Source: Hyaloperonospora brassicae
Taxonomy: Eukaryota > Oomycota > Peronosporomycetes > Peronosporales > Peronosporaceae
Reading direction: 5' to 3'
DNA length: 64,000 nucleotides
Assembly (NCBI GenBank): GCA_947650285.1
Contig: CANTFL010001244.1
Span: 124,001 to 188,000 of the forward strand
Position 1 is the first letter of the stretch. Every line of letters starts with the position of its first letter. The notes under the pieces are model-generated. The model worked only from the letters and a program-made list of their open reading frames with translations, was not told the DNA's origin and made no database searches. The translations under genes and the position numbers were made by a program. Below are positions 46,807 through 58,626 of this stretch, piece by piece.

Positions 46807-48606
46807 ATGGCACCCAGGCGCGTTTCCAAGACCAACCTCGAGAAGCGGGAAGTGATCGAGTGGATCGAAGGTCCTGGTGGTGGGGTTCCTACGCGCGCAT
46901 TAAAGCACTTTCAAGCGGATCCAGGGTGGCAAATGTCGGAAGTCCAGATTCGCTACTGGTGGAAGAACCGCGAAGCCATCACGAACTCCCCGGCGCTGCA
47001 GCTGCGTGTGACAGGTGGCGTTAGATACCCACGGCTTGGCGAGGTAAAAGGGGTCCTGTTTGATCAGATCGTTTTTCTAAGATCGAAGAAGGAAAAGGTG
47101 TCGCGTCAGTGGATTCAAGTATCCGCACGTATCCGCACGCGAGCTCGCTAAATATGAGCTGGACGACTATGGCTGCTAAAAGGTAGCGGAGCGTCGAAGT
47201 GAAGAACACTTGTTGGTCGAAGCAGCAAAACCAAAAGTGTATGATTCTGTGAGTGTAACTCGTTCCTACCGTTGCTACTTATATATCTGAATCACTTCTT
47301 CATTCCAACTGCCCCACTAATCCTGGCGTTCCTTTCCCATGTTCCTTTCCCATATAACGGTTTCTCTGATGTGGATATCCTTTCCACTGAGCACAAAAAT
47401 GGGGGACGTCACTGTCTGGCAGGACAGTGCTGGTGAACCCCAAACACCAGGACCCTAAGGTTTAACTTTCACTGCCGGGTATCGAACCGGTGACCTCTGG
47501 AATATGGCTGCCACACATTTCCACTCGAGCTACAGCATGCTTACGAAATGCACGTACTGGTATCCTATTGTAATCGTACTAAGTGAAGCATATTATAGAC
47601 ATGCTTCATCATATGCATGTCCATAACATATTCTTCGCATCACCTAATCCTAACAATGGCTTCTGCGCATCGGACAAGTGGCTCGCTCGCTTCATGACTC
47701 GCTATGGCCTCTCTCTTCAACGGACGACCAATCTCACCATTTAAAGTGACGACGAGCTCACTGCGCGTGCCGTGCGATTTCTTAATTACCTCTCATCAAA
47801 GAAGAGCGAGCTCAACCCCAGCGGCACGCTTCTAATGGATGAGACGGCAGTATTCTTTGAAGACCCGCGGCGCGACACTGTGGACTTTACCGGCGCACGT
47901 CATGTCGTGTTGCGGTCGACAGGGTTTGCTTTGATGAAGATCACTGTTGCGCTTACCGTCACAGCAACGGAAACTAAGCTGTCACCTCTTTTGATCTGGA
48001 TAGGCGCTAAAAAACCGATCCAGAATAGCTGCGCGGTTTACGTTGCGTATCAAAAGCTGGTCTGGATGAACAGCGAGCTTCTCGTTAAGTGGATCGACTT
48101 GATGTTTCCAGCGCTTCTAAAATTCTGCGACGGCAAAAAGGAGCGTGTGGGACTCGATGCGAGCGCATATAGCGAAGGACGTCAAGGCAAAGTACATCAG
48201 CAAGTAGATCGATTTGATGGTTATTCCTGGAGGTCTAACGCCGTATCTACAGGCAGGGGACATCGGAATATTCGAGTCGTTTAAATATTGTCTATCGAGC
48301 GTGATTGACGACTGGAAGAGATCTAATCGGGTGCAGTACACTATGAACGGAAATCCGCGGCCACCGAGCGTGGAGGAGGTGGTGGCGTGGGTCAGCAATT
48401 CATGGAAAGCTATCCCCATCGATGTTGCCCGCAAGTCAATTGTCGCATCTGGGTTGGCTGTAGACTACCGCGACTGGCACATTGCCAAGCACGACGTGTA
48501 CGGTGGACTCTTTCTGAGTAAATGGGTGAGTGCTGGCGAAGAAGCCCCTGATGATGCCGACGGTGCTGATATTGCAGATAAGTTTGACGATCGAGTCGTT
48601 GAATAG
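46807..48606 (+). pseudogene. Pogo-like transposase 2, frameshifted
   Basis: Starts MAPRRVSKTNLEKREVIEWI. An N-terminal HTH and CENP-B-type region run to VSRQWIQ. A 10-bp tandem duplication (47119-47128 / 47129-47138) then shifts the frame, after which RELAKYELDDYG follows in another frame. After an interruption at about 47250-47655 the gene resumes with SDKWLARFMTRYGLSLQRTTNLT, then LLMDETAVFFEDPRRDTVDF (first Asp). A one-base shift near 48140 precedes VWDSMRAHIAKDVK (second Asp). A TAG at 48205 lies before IPGGLTPYLQAGDIGIF (third Asp). The end shows RKSIVASGLAVDY, usual for the family. Nonfunctional as it stands. Confidence 0.75.
47260..47545 (-). repeat. SINE-like insert with tRNA-like head
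   Basis: On the minus strand 47540-47467 shows an A-box-like TAGCTCGAGTGG and a B-box GGTTCGATACC at tRNA spacing. The T-arm does not pair properly, so it is not a working tRNA gene. A unique body and a repeated ATGGGAAAGGAAC tail follow. This is the layout of a tRNA-derived SINE and it sits in the interruption of transposase 2. Ends and target duplication are not resolved. Confidence 0.45.
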
Positions 48607-48720
48607 GGGGTTTTCATTTTTGTGTTTGCAGCTCTTTTCTTCTGTGCATTGCAATAAATCTGAAATAAAAGGACTTACGTGGCGGTTCCTGACCCATCCT
48701 ATGGGGTTCATATCTGTGTG

Positions 48721-48790
48721 ATCGCTGCTGGGTTTGAACCCGGACTATTTGAGTAACTGACAGCCTGCTACACCAATCCACCACAGCCGT
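48721..48790 (-). repeat. tRNA-like sequence
   Basis: On the minus strand it reads GCTGTGGTGGATTGGTGTAGCAG... with a B-box GGTTCAAACC about 45 bp later. Stem mismatches argue against a functional tRNA. It lies just before the right end of transposon 2 and could be another SINE head or a captured pol III promoter. Confidence 0.4.
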
Positions 48791-48942
48791 CGTTTATTAT
48801 CCGAGAGAAATTATTTTTCTTAGAAATATGTAAATTAATAGTGTACCCTGCCTAATATAATACCCTGCCTAATATCATACCCTTTTAAAAATTAGGGTAT
48901 AATAGGGGAATACAATACGGTATATTTATCGGCAGAACCCGT

Positions 48943-49354
48943 TATTAGCCGACGGCGATGCTGGGATCAATAGCACAACACTCCTACGCTTCGGTTCACA
49001 TCATTGTCTGACGCGTTCTCGATCCCACGCAACGTTTTGGTATCGTTGGCCTCATGTAGGTGTGATCGTCCACTTGGCACCAAGAAGGCTAATAAAGTAC
49101 AACACGATCACGCTAGTATCATCACATAAGAAAGAAGACATTGTTGCTTCTTCGAGTATCGCTACCCACGATACATGCGCTTCAATTAGCTTTACAGGTC
49201 ATCGCATACACAAAGGTCTCTAGTGTGCGTAATATGTTGAGGACTTCTCTTCCATCTAACTAGATCTCAAATAACTTAATCTAATACGGAATGCACAACT
49301 CCGAACATAGCTGCATTCGGACACCATGAGCTCATGCAGCATCCATTTTGCAGT
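48943..49354. other. Spacer between transposon 2 and Gypsy-2
   Basis: About 410 bp with no supported gene. Confidence 0.5.
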
Positions 49355-49359
49355 GTACT

Positions 49360-49818
49360 TGAAACGGGGTGAGCCCATTACACAATTTGGCCCGAATGTA
49401 CCAATTTTTATATATCATCTATTTTGATATAATTCAATCAACATCACTCAAGAAGAGGTAATGTTGATAGAATGTTGCCTTCAGGGACAACATTCTCTGG
49501 GTGCTTCACTGGCTGATTGATGTGCACGGTACATCAACCAGATTAACCACCAATCGCTGCTAGACGCGCGCAATGGGTGGTGAGCAAGAAACTCACATAG
49601 GGACTTGTAGTTTAACATAGTTAGATTAAGACAAAGGTAGCTTTATTAACTATATTAAACACAGTTCCACTTTCACCTTAAACAGAGCTTGCGAGTTCTG
49701 TTTTCTTCCTCGCGCTTCCTCAACGCCACGTGTACGTGACTTCAGGAGTACGCACCCTTGTGTTGTTAAGAATACAAGGTCGTGCTCAATTATCTGAGCA
49801 AGAGCGTGTTTCGTTACG
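49360..49818 (+). repeat. Gypsy-2 5' LTR
   Basis: TGAAACGGGG...; it ends CGTTACG, where the 3' LTR has CGTTACA, so the terminal A has mutated. A primer site TGGTAGTACTTTG starts two bases later. It shares short blocks with the Gypsy-1 LTR (GACGCGCGCAATG; GCCACGTGTACGT). Confidence 0.92.
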
Positions 49819-49873
49819 CCTGGTAGTACTTTGTAGGCTTTCCAGCGACCAGAGCAACAGATCTGACATAAAA

Positions 49874-50930
49874 ATGTTGGATGATGAGGAGAGATTTTAC
49901 GCCATGCGTGAAGGCTTTAACCATTTGAGTGACATTGAATATAGCGCGGTAGAACGCATGTGTTCTATCGTAGGCGAATCTGCTATTAGTGCCATGTTGG
50001 AGTCTCCAGACAGAGACCAACAACATGCCGCTATAGCCAAGTTCATACAACATGAACTTGTCGCTGAACGAGAGAAATTATCCTGGCTACTCCAGCAAGG
50101 CTCTCAACAGACCGGGCGGTTGAGAGAACTCAGTGCTCAACAGACAGAGCCGTTGAGACAGCAGCAATTCCATGCTGCTGTGGGCGGGGCGACACACATA
50201 CGTCGTCCCGAGATCTTGAAGATTGTAACTCCAAGTACAGAGTAGTCGAGGAAGACTCCCTGTTACTATGGTTCGTCGAGCTCGACAGAGCCATACGGGC
50301 ACGTCGTATCGACGATGAGCAAATGAAACTCACATTTGTTTAGGCCCACTTGGCAGGCCGTGCCAAGACTTGAGGCTTATGGCTCGAGATGTGCGACCCA
50401 TATGCTTTTAAGTCGCTCGAATTCTTCAAAAACCGGCTCAAACAAACGTTTGAGCCGCCGCGGGCTGAGTGCAGGGCTCGACCAGAGCTCCTGGAACTCA
50501 AGCAGGGTAAGCGTGATGTGCACGCTTACGCCCAGCATATACGACTATTCGCGAGTAGTATAACTACCACCCAATACATGAACACACGTTGATTACTGTG
50601 TACATGCAATGGAAAGCAAAAGGTCCCGTCAGGAACCACCTGTTCCGCCTTGAGCTGAATACGCTTGAACAAGCAATCGCAGCTGCGGAACAGGAAGACT
50701 TAAGCATGATACAGGCTCATGCTAGCTCGAGTTCTTATCGTTCACCGAGACGACAAGAGATTGGAGGTCCACAACCGATGGAACTCTGTTATGTTGAGAG
50801 CGAGAGACCTCGCTCTTCAAACAACAAGCAATTGAAAATGTGCAATTTTTTATAGCTGGGACACTACGTCTATGAGTGTAGTGCCCCACTCCCAGTACCA
50901 AACAGTACTGAGCGAAATGATCGACCATTT
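49874..50930 (+). pseudogene. Gypsy-2 Gag
   Basis: Begins MLDDEERFYAMREGFNHL, collinear with Gypsy-1 Gag. Intact to about residue 122, then a deletion near 50232 shifts the frame. Later stops interrupt AHLAGRAKT and the end of SITTTQYMNTR. The zinc knuckle is destroyed (CNFL then stop). Confidence 0.88.
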
Positions 50931-51162
50931 GCCAAAACGGGCAATGGGCGCAGGTCCAACGCTGTTGCGGTTTCGCTACAGCGATCCGGACCACCAAAAA
51001 ATGGTCGAGGTCAGTAGGGGCGGAGTGCCCTACATTTTCAGCAACCTCAAGAGAATTTGCAAATTTCTTAACGAAAGTTGCTCCAGATATATAGTCACTG
51101 TGTGTATTTGCACCTGGTGATGAGATACCACTAATCACCTTGAAGTTAGAAGTGACAAAGAT

Positions 51163-51666
51163 ATGTCACTTAGTGCTCTGGTTGACTGTGGGGCGTCGAA
51201 TAATTTTATTTGTCGCCAGCCACTGGAGGGTCGTAGGTTCAAGTTCTTTGAGCACCATATTCCCCTAAAGACCCTGACGGTGCGCCTTGCTACAGGCGCA
51301 TCGATTACCGTTAACAAGCGTGTAGTGGGAATCCACTACACGTTAGAGAACAAACAGTACGATGATGACTTTTTCGTACTGGATCTGGATGACAAATTTG
51401 ATGTCATCCTTGGTTTACCTTGGCTCAGAAAGTACGAGCCAAGTGTGAGCTGGCAGCATCGATCCGTGAAGATGCCTGCCACTTCTTCATTAGATGGCCA
51501 TCTAATTAATGTCATGAATCGTCCAAAAGAGTGTGTATGTACTGCGAGTGAGCGCGATGGCCTCACTTGCGGTACGGTCGTTAGCATGACTGCGCAAGGC
51601 CTCAGTGTAGCTAATCGCTACACTGTGGAGCAAGCTCCCGGCGGCTGTAAAGATGTACAGGCATAG
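51163..51666 (+). pseudogene. Gypsy-2 pol: protease
   Basis: ALVDCGASNNF active site, VRLATGASITV, and VILGLPWLRKYEPS, which keeps the usual Pro that Gypsy-1 has lost. Ends at a TAG (51664) where Gypsy-1 has a sense codon. Confidence 0.88.
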
Positions 51667-53668
51667 CCAAAGGTCCACCACTCGAATAAGTCGAGTGGAC
51701 CGGGACATGGACGTATGCATAGCGGGCAACATCCTAAGAAGAACAAACCGGTTGTTCAGAAAGGACAACACGGAAATCCTAGGTCGACTGGAGAGTCGAC
51801 CGTAGAGGATCGGTTCTGGGATTTGGTTGCACAGCCACAGTCAGAAGACGTCAAAAGAATTCATACCCACGTACCAAAGGAAGGACTGCCTCAAGAGTTT
51901 CATGCTGGGGATTAGGCCCTCAGCAACATGTGGAAACAAATTCCCAGGAAGAAAACGAGACGTTAGACGTCTTGGTTAATGACGGATCAGGCGTAGGCGC
52001 TTACACGCTTGATCTGATTGTGCCGTCGAAGTCAACTTCAGAGATAAATTGATTGCCAACGCTTAAGCCCAAACGGTTCTTGCGTGATCTGCGTAGTGGC
52101 AAAGTCAAGCAGATCTGCATATTAGTCGCCGAAGATGAGTATGTGACCAATATTTGATCGGCGACAGTGTTTGCTGAGAACGAACGGGTTCTCAGCAGCT
52201 CATCGATGGACGAAAGCGTCCTCGATGAGAAGACTCTGATTTAGATATATGCTCCTCAATCCTGAAAGTCGCTTCAGGCAAATCCTTTGTATAAGGATTT
52301 GATCGAATTCAAGGATGTGTTCCCTGAATCCGTACCTTGCGAGTTGCCTTAAGATAAAGGCACTTGACATGAGATCAAGCTCAAACCGGGCTCGAAGTAC
52401 TGTGTCATGAAGCAGCGGCCACTGCATCGTGAACAAGTACTAGCGATTGGCAAGTTATTTGCCGATCGCTTAGCAGCGGACCATGTGAGGGAATCAACAT
52501 CCCCTCACAGCTCTCCGACCTTCTGTGTGCGAAAGGCCACAGGAGGGTGGCGGATAGTGCACGCATCCAACAGATTGAATGCTGCAACGGTACCGGCTCA
52601 GACGCCGATACCGAGGAAGGACGTAATCATAGATGGTATGTCAAAGAGTACCATCTTTTCGTCCATGGATCTGATAGATGGATTCTATCAGATCCTCATG
52701 CGTGAGCGGGACATCCCGTTCACAGCAGTGAGTACCCTTAGCGGGACGCTGTGGGAGTGGCTAGTGATGCCACAGGGGCTGAGTAATGCCCTGCAACATT
52801 CAACAGATGTGTTACAAATCTGTTGAGACCGGTGCGAGACTTTGCACCGAGTTACTTCGACGATGTGTTCGTCCATAGTCGGGCTATGGACGGAAAGACG
52901 GACGTTGAGGTTCATAGAACTCACGTTCGTCAGGTTCTTCAACTTATGCGCAAGTATAAGTTGTACGTCAACCTCAAGAAGTGTATATTCGCGGCTAGCA
53001 AAATACCACTTCTTGGGTGCATCGTGGGTAAACACGGCGTACGCCCTGATCCCAAAAAGATCAAGGCGATCACCGACTGTCCAGTGCCAGTCGATGTCAA
53101 GGGACTAAGGAAGTTCCTTGGACTAGCGGCGTACTTGCACAAGTACTCGCGCAACTACGCCGAGAGGACTGTTCATCTTTCTTGCTTGCTCAAGAAAAAT
53201 GTGAAGTGGTCATGGAACGCTGAGTGCCACCGTTCCTTTGAAGGTATCAAGCGGAGCTTGATGCAGTCGCCAATATTGGCGATTGCAGATCAGGACACAA
53301 CATTTCATGAGGTCTGTGACGCCAGCGATTTTTCGATCGGCTGTGCGTCAATGCAATTTGACATATATGATACAGAACGCGTCATCTGTTATCAGTCGCG
53401 TCGGCTGCAAGCAGCTGAGCGCAATTACCCAGTGCATGACAAGGAACTCCTTGCCATGAAGTACGCACTGGCTAAGTTTCGCGTCTATCTCTTAGGAGAC
53501 AGACCGTTCATTGTCTATACGGACCATGCGTCACTACGGACGGCCGTACACAGTCCCCACCTCTCGCAACTAATGGCGAGGTGGCTGTCTTTCTTCGCGG
53601 AGTATAACTTCTTCGTGGAGTATAAACCAGGACGACTCAACGTCGTCCCTGATGCGCTTTTGCGATGA
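51667..53668 (+). pseudogene. Gypsy-2 pol: reverse transcriptase and RNase H
   Basis: The linker and RT are broken by several stops upstream of 52400. The frame is open from 52407 (EQVLAIGKLFADRLAADHV...; SSMDLIDGFYQILMRERDI). A missing C near 52790 shifts the frame before the thumb. From 52823 the frame is open again through the catalytic PSYFDDVFVHSR, LAAYLHKYSRNYAERT (where Gypsy-1 has a stop) and RNase H motifs (VICYQSRRL, YPVHDKELLAMKYAL, VYTDHASL). It ends at NVVPDALLR, where Asp-Ala-Leu-Ser-Arg is expected. Confidence 0.88.
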
Positions 53669-53856
53669 CCCGATTTTAAGTTGGGCGAGCAATCCAACAG
53701 TGGGGACAAGCCCACTATTGCGAAACTTACGGTCAGTGTCCCGTCGTCAACATTACTTGACGACGATAGGAACTTCTACGCAGAAGGTAAAGGTCTTCTC
53801 CATTTGATGGATCATCTGACGAATCCATCTCGTACCCCTTAAAAGATTTACCGGCT

Positions 53857-54660
53857 TTGTACCGATCCGAAGAGGATCGGTACACAACTCGCAACGGATT
53901 GCTGTACTATACGGCCGTTGCCGGCAACACACCTGGTGTCTTCGTCCCCGCTAATAACAATTTGCGCTTGAGCATCATGTATGAGTGCCACAATGCCCCA
54001 ACAGGCGGGTATAGTGGAATGAAAAAGACTTACCTTACGGTATGTCGTTAATTTTACTGGCCCCGCCAGTATCACTTTGTGCGCAAGTACATTCGTGCTT
54101 GCGAGGTTTGTCAATGGGTGAAGCCCAGTCCTTTCTCCCGTGCACCCTTACAGCCTCTACCAGTTCCAGCAGAGTGCTGTCAGTCCATTTCCATGGACTT
54201 CGCCTTAGATTTTCACAAAGATGATCACAAGAAGCTTGGTATTCTTGTGTTTGTTAACCGGTTCAGCAAGATGGTTCATCTTGCTACAGTTCCAGAGTCG
54301 GTCATCGCTCACGGGTGTGCGCGTGTGTTCATCGACACGATATTTGACTTCATGGTTTACCCCGTAAACTCATATCCGACCGTAACCATCGGTTTACGGC
54401 GGAGTTTTAGCAGTCCGTATTCCGATCACTCAAAACGCGGTTGAAGATGTCAACATCTGATAATTCCGAAACAGATGGTCGAACGGAACTACCAAACGCC
54501 GTCTCGAAGAGATCCTTAGCGGATACTTCCACTTGTTCTCGAGTTGAAGCGAATTCCTACCTCTGGTGGAATTTGCCATCAATAATTCGGTGCAAGCCTC
54601 GACACAGCATACACCGTTCTTCGTGAATGACTAACGCCATCCACGTCTACCCTCCCTGTT
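53857..54660 (+). pseudogene. Gypsy-2 pol: integrase
   Basis: Zinc-binding region YECHNAPTGGYSG (His lost) and CEVCQWVKPSP. The core keeps SMDFALDF, but the VSDRDPRF motif is scrambled (SYPTVTIG) and a frame shift precedes DGRTE. Inactive. Confidence 0.82.
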
Positions 54661-55172
54661 AGAGTGTGACTCTTTATGAAGGGGGATGGGATCGCTCGAG
54701 GACGAACCGTTCTGGCTCCATCTCATCACGTGTCGACGCTAACGTCGTCACGTATGATGCCGATGTCGATCATGTCGACATCGAAGAAGAGGGTCACTCA
54801 AAGAATAGCGATGACACAATTATTTATACAGATTATGATGACGATGCTGGTATTTTCAGCATATCCAACGCCTATTCCAGCGAGGATGACGACATCCTCG
54901 CTGATGAATAAAAAGAGGGAAGGACTATATCTGCCGTTCGCACAAGGCGAACTGAACCCAACATAGCCGAGTCAGCAGAAAGATATATGTTGGCTTGTAA
55001 AGAAGTTGTCCGTTTCGTGCAGGATTCCATCGCTCACGCAGTGGACCGGCAGAAGCGAAACGCTGACAAGATTGGAAGAGCAAATAATCTTTCATTTATT
55101 AAAGGCGACTCAGTCCTACTGATTACGGTAAATCTACCTAGACATGTAGTGACTAACGTGGGCAGCAGCAAA

Positions 55173-57126
55173 CTACTGACCTAGTACATCGGCCCCTTTC
55201 GTGTTCTGCGCCGACAAGGCAATGCATACACGATCGATCTGCCACGTAGGATGCGTACTCATCCTACGTTCTACGTGGGTCGTCGCCTCCCGTACTGTCA
55301 GTACGAGCCCTTTTTTGATGGTGACGATAGAACCTACGTTCAAGAAATCCATCAGGTTCTTGCGCTCGTGCTTCAGACGTTTAGTCTGGTCGCGTAGTGA
55401 GGAGACCTCCCCATGCAATTGATAGATATCCCTACGAGTTGTAGCCAGCTCGTCACAAAGGAAACAACTATTTCGCTCGCCCTGAAGCTGTGCTGTGGCG
55501 TAATCGGAACGATCCTTCGCCCGATCAGCCTCCCGATCCTTGCGGTGCTTTTGCACAGAGTCGGTCAGAGCATAAAGCCTGTCCCTCTCATGCTCCAAAT
55601 CCTCGCGCAATTCGTAGATTGCGCGATCCTTCTAGCGATGGTGAGTCGAATGAGTTAGAGAGGGGTTTCCCTCCTCATCATCATAGTTTAATGAACTCAC
55701 TCGGTGGTCAAAGATTCCTTTGGGAGAGCATCTTGAATCACCGCGACTATTTAGGAGCAAGGACGAGTTCCTCGTCCAGTGGCGGGGGTACCCACCTTGG
55801 TGGAACAGCTGGGAGCCCTGCTCTTAGCTGATGGTGGATGTCCCTGGTCTTGTCGAGCAGTACAATGAGAGACATCATTTGAAGATTAAGGACCATCGTC
55901 AAACTAACGCCCATCTCCTTCGTAAAGAAATTGCAATGTCTCAATCTCTTTATACATCCCAGAAGAGATGCGCGCCCTCCAATAAGGCTTATTAAGGAGA
56001 AACGCCTACCTACGGGCGCGGACAGAGTTGTCATCACAACTCTGACAATTATAGCCCCAGGAGAAGCAAGGTAAACCTGCTTCTCGGGACAACCGGTGCA
56101 TCTCATATCGGGCACCAGTTAAAGACATATGTTCGAAATTATTGCGTGCCGCTATGAGTTTGTTCAGTCAAGCATCACGGCCACCATTATGTATGTTGCC
56201 GATGAAAGAGTTTCACGCTTGAACTAACGAGACTTCATCTCGTTTATAGTTCATGTGGTATCATCGATGTCTAAAACGACATTGACGTAGAGCTTATAAT
56301 CAATGCTATAGTCCTTCGCACTGACATCAAGACCATAAAGTCTTGACGAAACAAAAAGAGGGATTTGATAACTCCCAGTGGAATAACCATAACACTGCTT
56401 AAGGTTGCGCTGAGAAGGCATCCATGTTCAAAGCTCAGGAGAAGATTGAAATACTTCACGATCTTGCTCCTCTCGCGCAGTGCCAGCATAACTAACGGCA
56501 CTGCGATCGCCGCAATCACTAGGACTACTACGGCTACGATGACTCCGCGAAGAGTCATTGGCATCATCACGACGTCTAACGTCCTCGTGTTGCGCATTCA
56601 TCTCATACGAATTATAGCGCGATTGGTTCGATCCCAGTGACGAGTTCTCAGACTCGTCGGATGCACCGAACATCTCGTGGCGCAGAGCTTCGTTTAAGCT
56701 GCCACGAGGCGCTGATGTCGCCGCACTCGCACCCGCAACAACGGCCTCACGGCCGGGCTTTGCGGGCGGCTTCGAGTCGGACGAGGGATCCGACTCGCCC
56801 GAGTAGATTACCTCTATCTCGAGATCAATGTCCATTTGACTACTACCCGCAGCCAAAGCTGCGCATGAAGAAACTGAACGTGGATGACCACGTGCACCTG
56901 CAACATCGGGTGTTGCAAATTGCTTTTCAGGAGAAGCTGGCGACGAGAAACCTACTGTCGAGCCTTGGCTCGCTTGCTCTCCGGCTTCAAGTATCCGTGC
57001 AGCCGCTTCATCGACGTCCTTGTTCGCGCAGCGCATGTGCGAACTCGACATGTGCTGAAAGATAGAATGAGTTGGCCGGAACCAACAAGTGCCCCCTTTC
57101 CCACAGTGTGACCTACCGTTTGTCAC
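55173..57126 (-). pseudogene. Antisense ORF of Gypsy-2 (decayed homologue)
   Basis: Minus-strand blocks in the same order as in Gypsy-1: 57126-56428 open with ATPDVAGARG and [16 protein letters not shown] and ALRHEMFGASDES; then YQIPLFVSSRLYGL; then GARYEMHRLSREAGLP; the Cys pair in WGYNCQSCDDNSVRARR; WRARISSGMYKEIETLQFLY; and the coiled coil at 55610-55173 ([30 protein letters not shown]). Several stops and at least one shift break it. The likely start is an ATG at about 57050 (MSSSHMRCANKD). Conservation of spaced motifs across diverged copies argues for a former protein. Confidence 0.65.
55690..55850 (+). pseudogene. Gypsy-2 chromodomain relic
   Basis: RFLWESILNHRD followed, in a shifted frame, by [15 protein letters not shown] and a stop. 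Aligns with the Gypsy-1 chromodomain. Confidence 0.75.
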
Positions 57127-57184
57127 TCTGACACCAATCGATTAAGAAACATTCACAGTAGCGACTGTTGGTTAGGGGGGCTGA

Positions 57185-57644
57185 TGAAACGGGGTGAGCC
57201 CATTACACAAAATTGGCCCGAACGTACCAATTTTAATATATCATCTATTTTGATATAATTCAATCAACATCACTCAAGAAGAGGTAATGTTGATAGAATG
57301 TTGCCTTCAGGGACAACATTCTCTGGGTGCTTCACTGGCTGATTGATGTGCACGGTACATCAACCAGATTAACCACCAATCGCTGCTAGACGCGCGCAAT
57401 GGGTGGTGAGCAAGAAACTCACATAGGGACTTGTAGTTTAACATAGTTAGATTAAGACAAAGGTAGCTTTATTAACTATATTAAACACAGTTCCACTTTC
57501 ACCTTAAACAGAGCTTGCGAGTTCTGTTTACTTCCTCGCGCTTCCTCAACGCCACGTGTACGTGACGTCAGGAGTACGCACCCTTGTGTTGTAAAGAATA
57601 CAAGGTCGTGCTCAATTATCTGAGAAAGAGCGTGTCCCGTTACA
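57185..57644 (+). repeat. Gypsy-2 3' LTR
   Basis: 460 bp, about 97.6% identical to the 5' LTR, preceded by a G-rich polypurine tract at 57174-57184 and followed by GTACT. Confidence 0.93.
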
Positions 57645-58035
57645 GTACTCATACCATCAGCAACCCGCTGGATCGATAGAAGCATTCGTTGAAGGTGCGA
57701 AATTCTTCTACATGCTTTCTACGTGATGCTATATTATGCCACAGTTGATGTGTGTGGTCCCATGTATCGTGTCAACGTCTGCGCATCTTTACTTTTGGAA
57801 ACGTCTGTGATGTTTGCGATGTTTATATGGGCCATTAAAGCTGCCACAAAATTTCAAGCTCAAGTCCACGAATCGGTCCCGGTATTGCAAAACATAAATG
57901 CACGTATCATTGCTGATATAGACATGATGTGAATAGCTTTTGTGATGGATATGCAAATCTTGTCTACACGTGCGCTACCATGGCCTTCCTGCTTGCGGCG
58001 ATTTTAAAAGGCTTGTATACATGTCTGTCCAGTTC
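57645..58035 (+). other. Sequence between two LTR elements with a membrane-protein-like ORF
   Basis: An open frame at 57723-57932 (about 69 codons: LLLETSVMFAMFIWAIKAA) is followed, one frame over, by 57929-58035 with another hydrophobic stretch (YTCATMAFLLAAILKGLYTC). Together they look like part of a multi-helix membrane protein broken by one shift and interrupted on both sides by Gypsy insertions. No family recognised. Confidence 0.3.
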
Positions 58036-58567
58036 TGTAACGGGGTTACACGTCCTCTGGAAGTCGACAATAGATGTGGTACACACAAGTGATGGGGTCC
58101 CCTTTAAAGTAATAGTAGAACACAGTATCAATTGTTGAAGAATGATGTCTGTCAACCATTGATTACGCGATCTTTCAATAGGTTTATTTAGGACATTAGC
58201 GAGTAGGTTAATCACTTTGTTATAAGGTGTTCTTTTAGGTTAAAAGAAGAAATAAAATTCAGTTCCCATTCTGATCAACAAAAGACACGTGCCTCTCTAA
58301 GGCGTCTCGCGATCGTAAGGAAGTAGCAACGCCTTGTTAAGTCGGCTACTCCTTGTGCACTCTGTGCGTTTGATTCTTTGAATCGTTTGGTCCCCCTGGA
58401 ACAGGGACCGTAAGCTCTCTGATCTTGTTGACTCTTTGAGTCGGGTTCTTTGAACTAAACCTTAGCTCTCGGAGCTGTTGACTTTTTGAGTCGGGCTCGT
58501 AGAACCAAAGTTGCTCATTGAGCGTTAGGTCTTCCTCTGACTTAAAAAGCTGTGTAGCTCCGCTACA
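58036..58567 (+). repeat. Gypsy-C 5' LTR (plus copy)
   Basis: 532 bp, beginning TGTAACGGGGTTACACGTCC and ending CTACA; followed by CT and the primer site TGGTAGCACTCG (58570). Homologous to 34023-34506 inverted. Confidence 0.88.
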
Positions 58568-58626
58568 CTTGGTAGCACTCGTACTCAATCTACGCCTGAG
58601 TCGGAAACGACTGATCCTCTGTGAGG

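Larger units (their letters stand above)
46553..48942 (+). mobile_element. Pogo/Tc1-like DNA transposon 2, degenerate
   Basis: Exact 12-bp inverted ends (ACGGGTTCTGCC at 46553-46564; its complement at 48931-48942) with TA on both sides. Subterminal regions on both ends repeat ATACCCTG-like words in inverted arrangement. Inside is a plus-strand transposase relic distinct from the 5.6-7.9 kb element, interrupted by about 400 bp of tRNA-like/SINE-like sequence. Confidence 0.8.
49360..57644 (+). mobile_element. Gypsy-2: full-length, degenerate chromovirus related to Gypsy-1
   Basis: 8285 bp with a 459-bp 5' LTR and a 460-bp 3' LTR, flanked by perfect GTACT (49355-49359 and 57645-57649). Gene order and internal sequence match Gypsy-1 closely, including the antisense ORF, but the LTRs are clearly different in sequence. 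The interior has many stops and shifts although the two LTRs differ at only about 11 positions. Confidence 0.93.
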
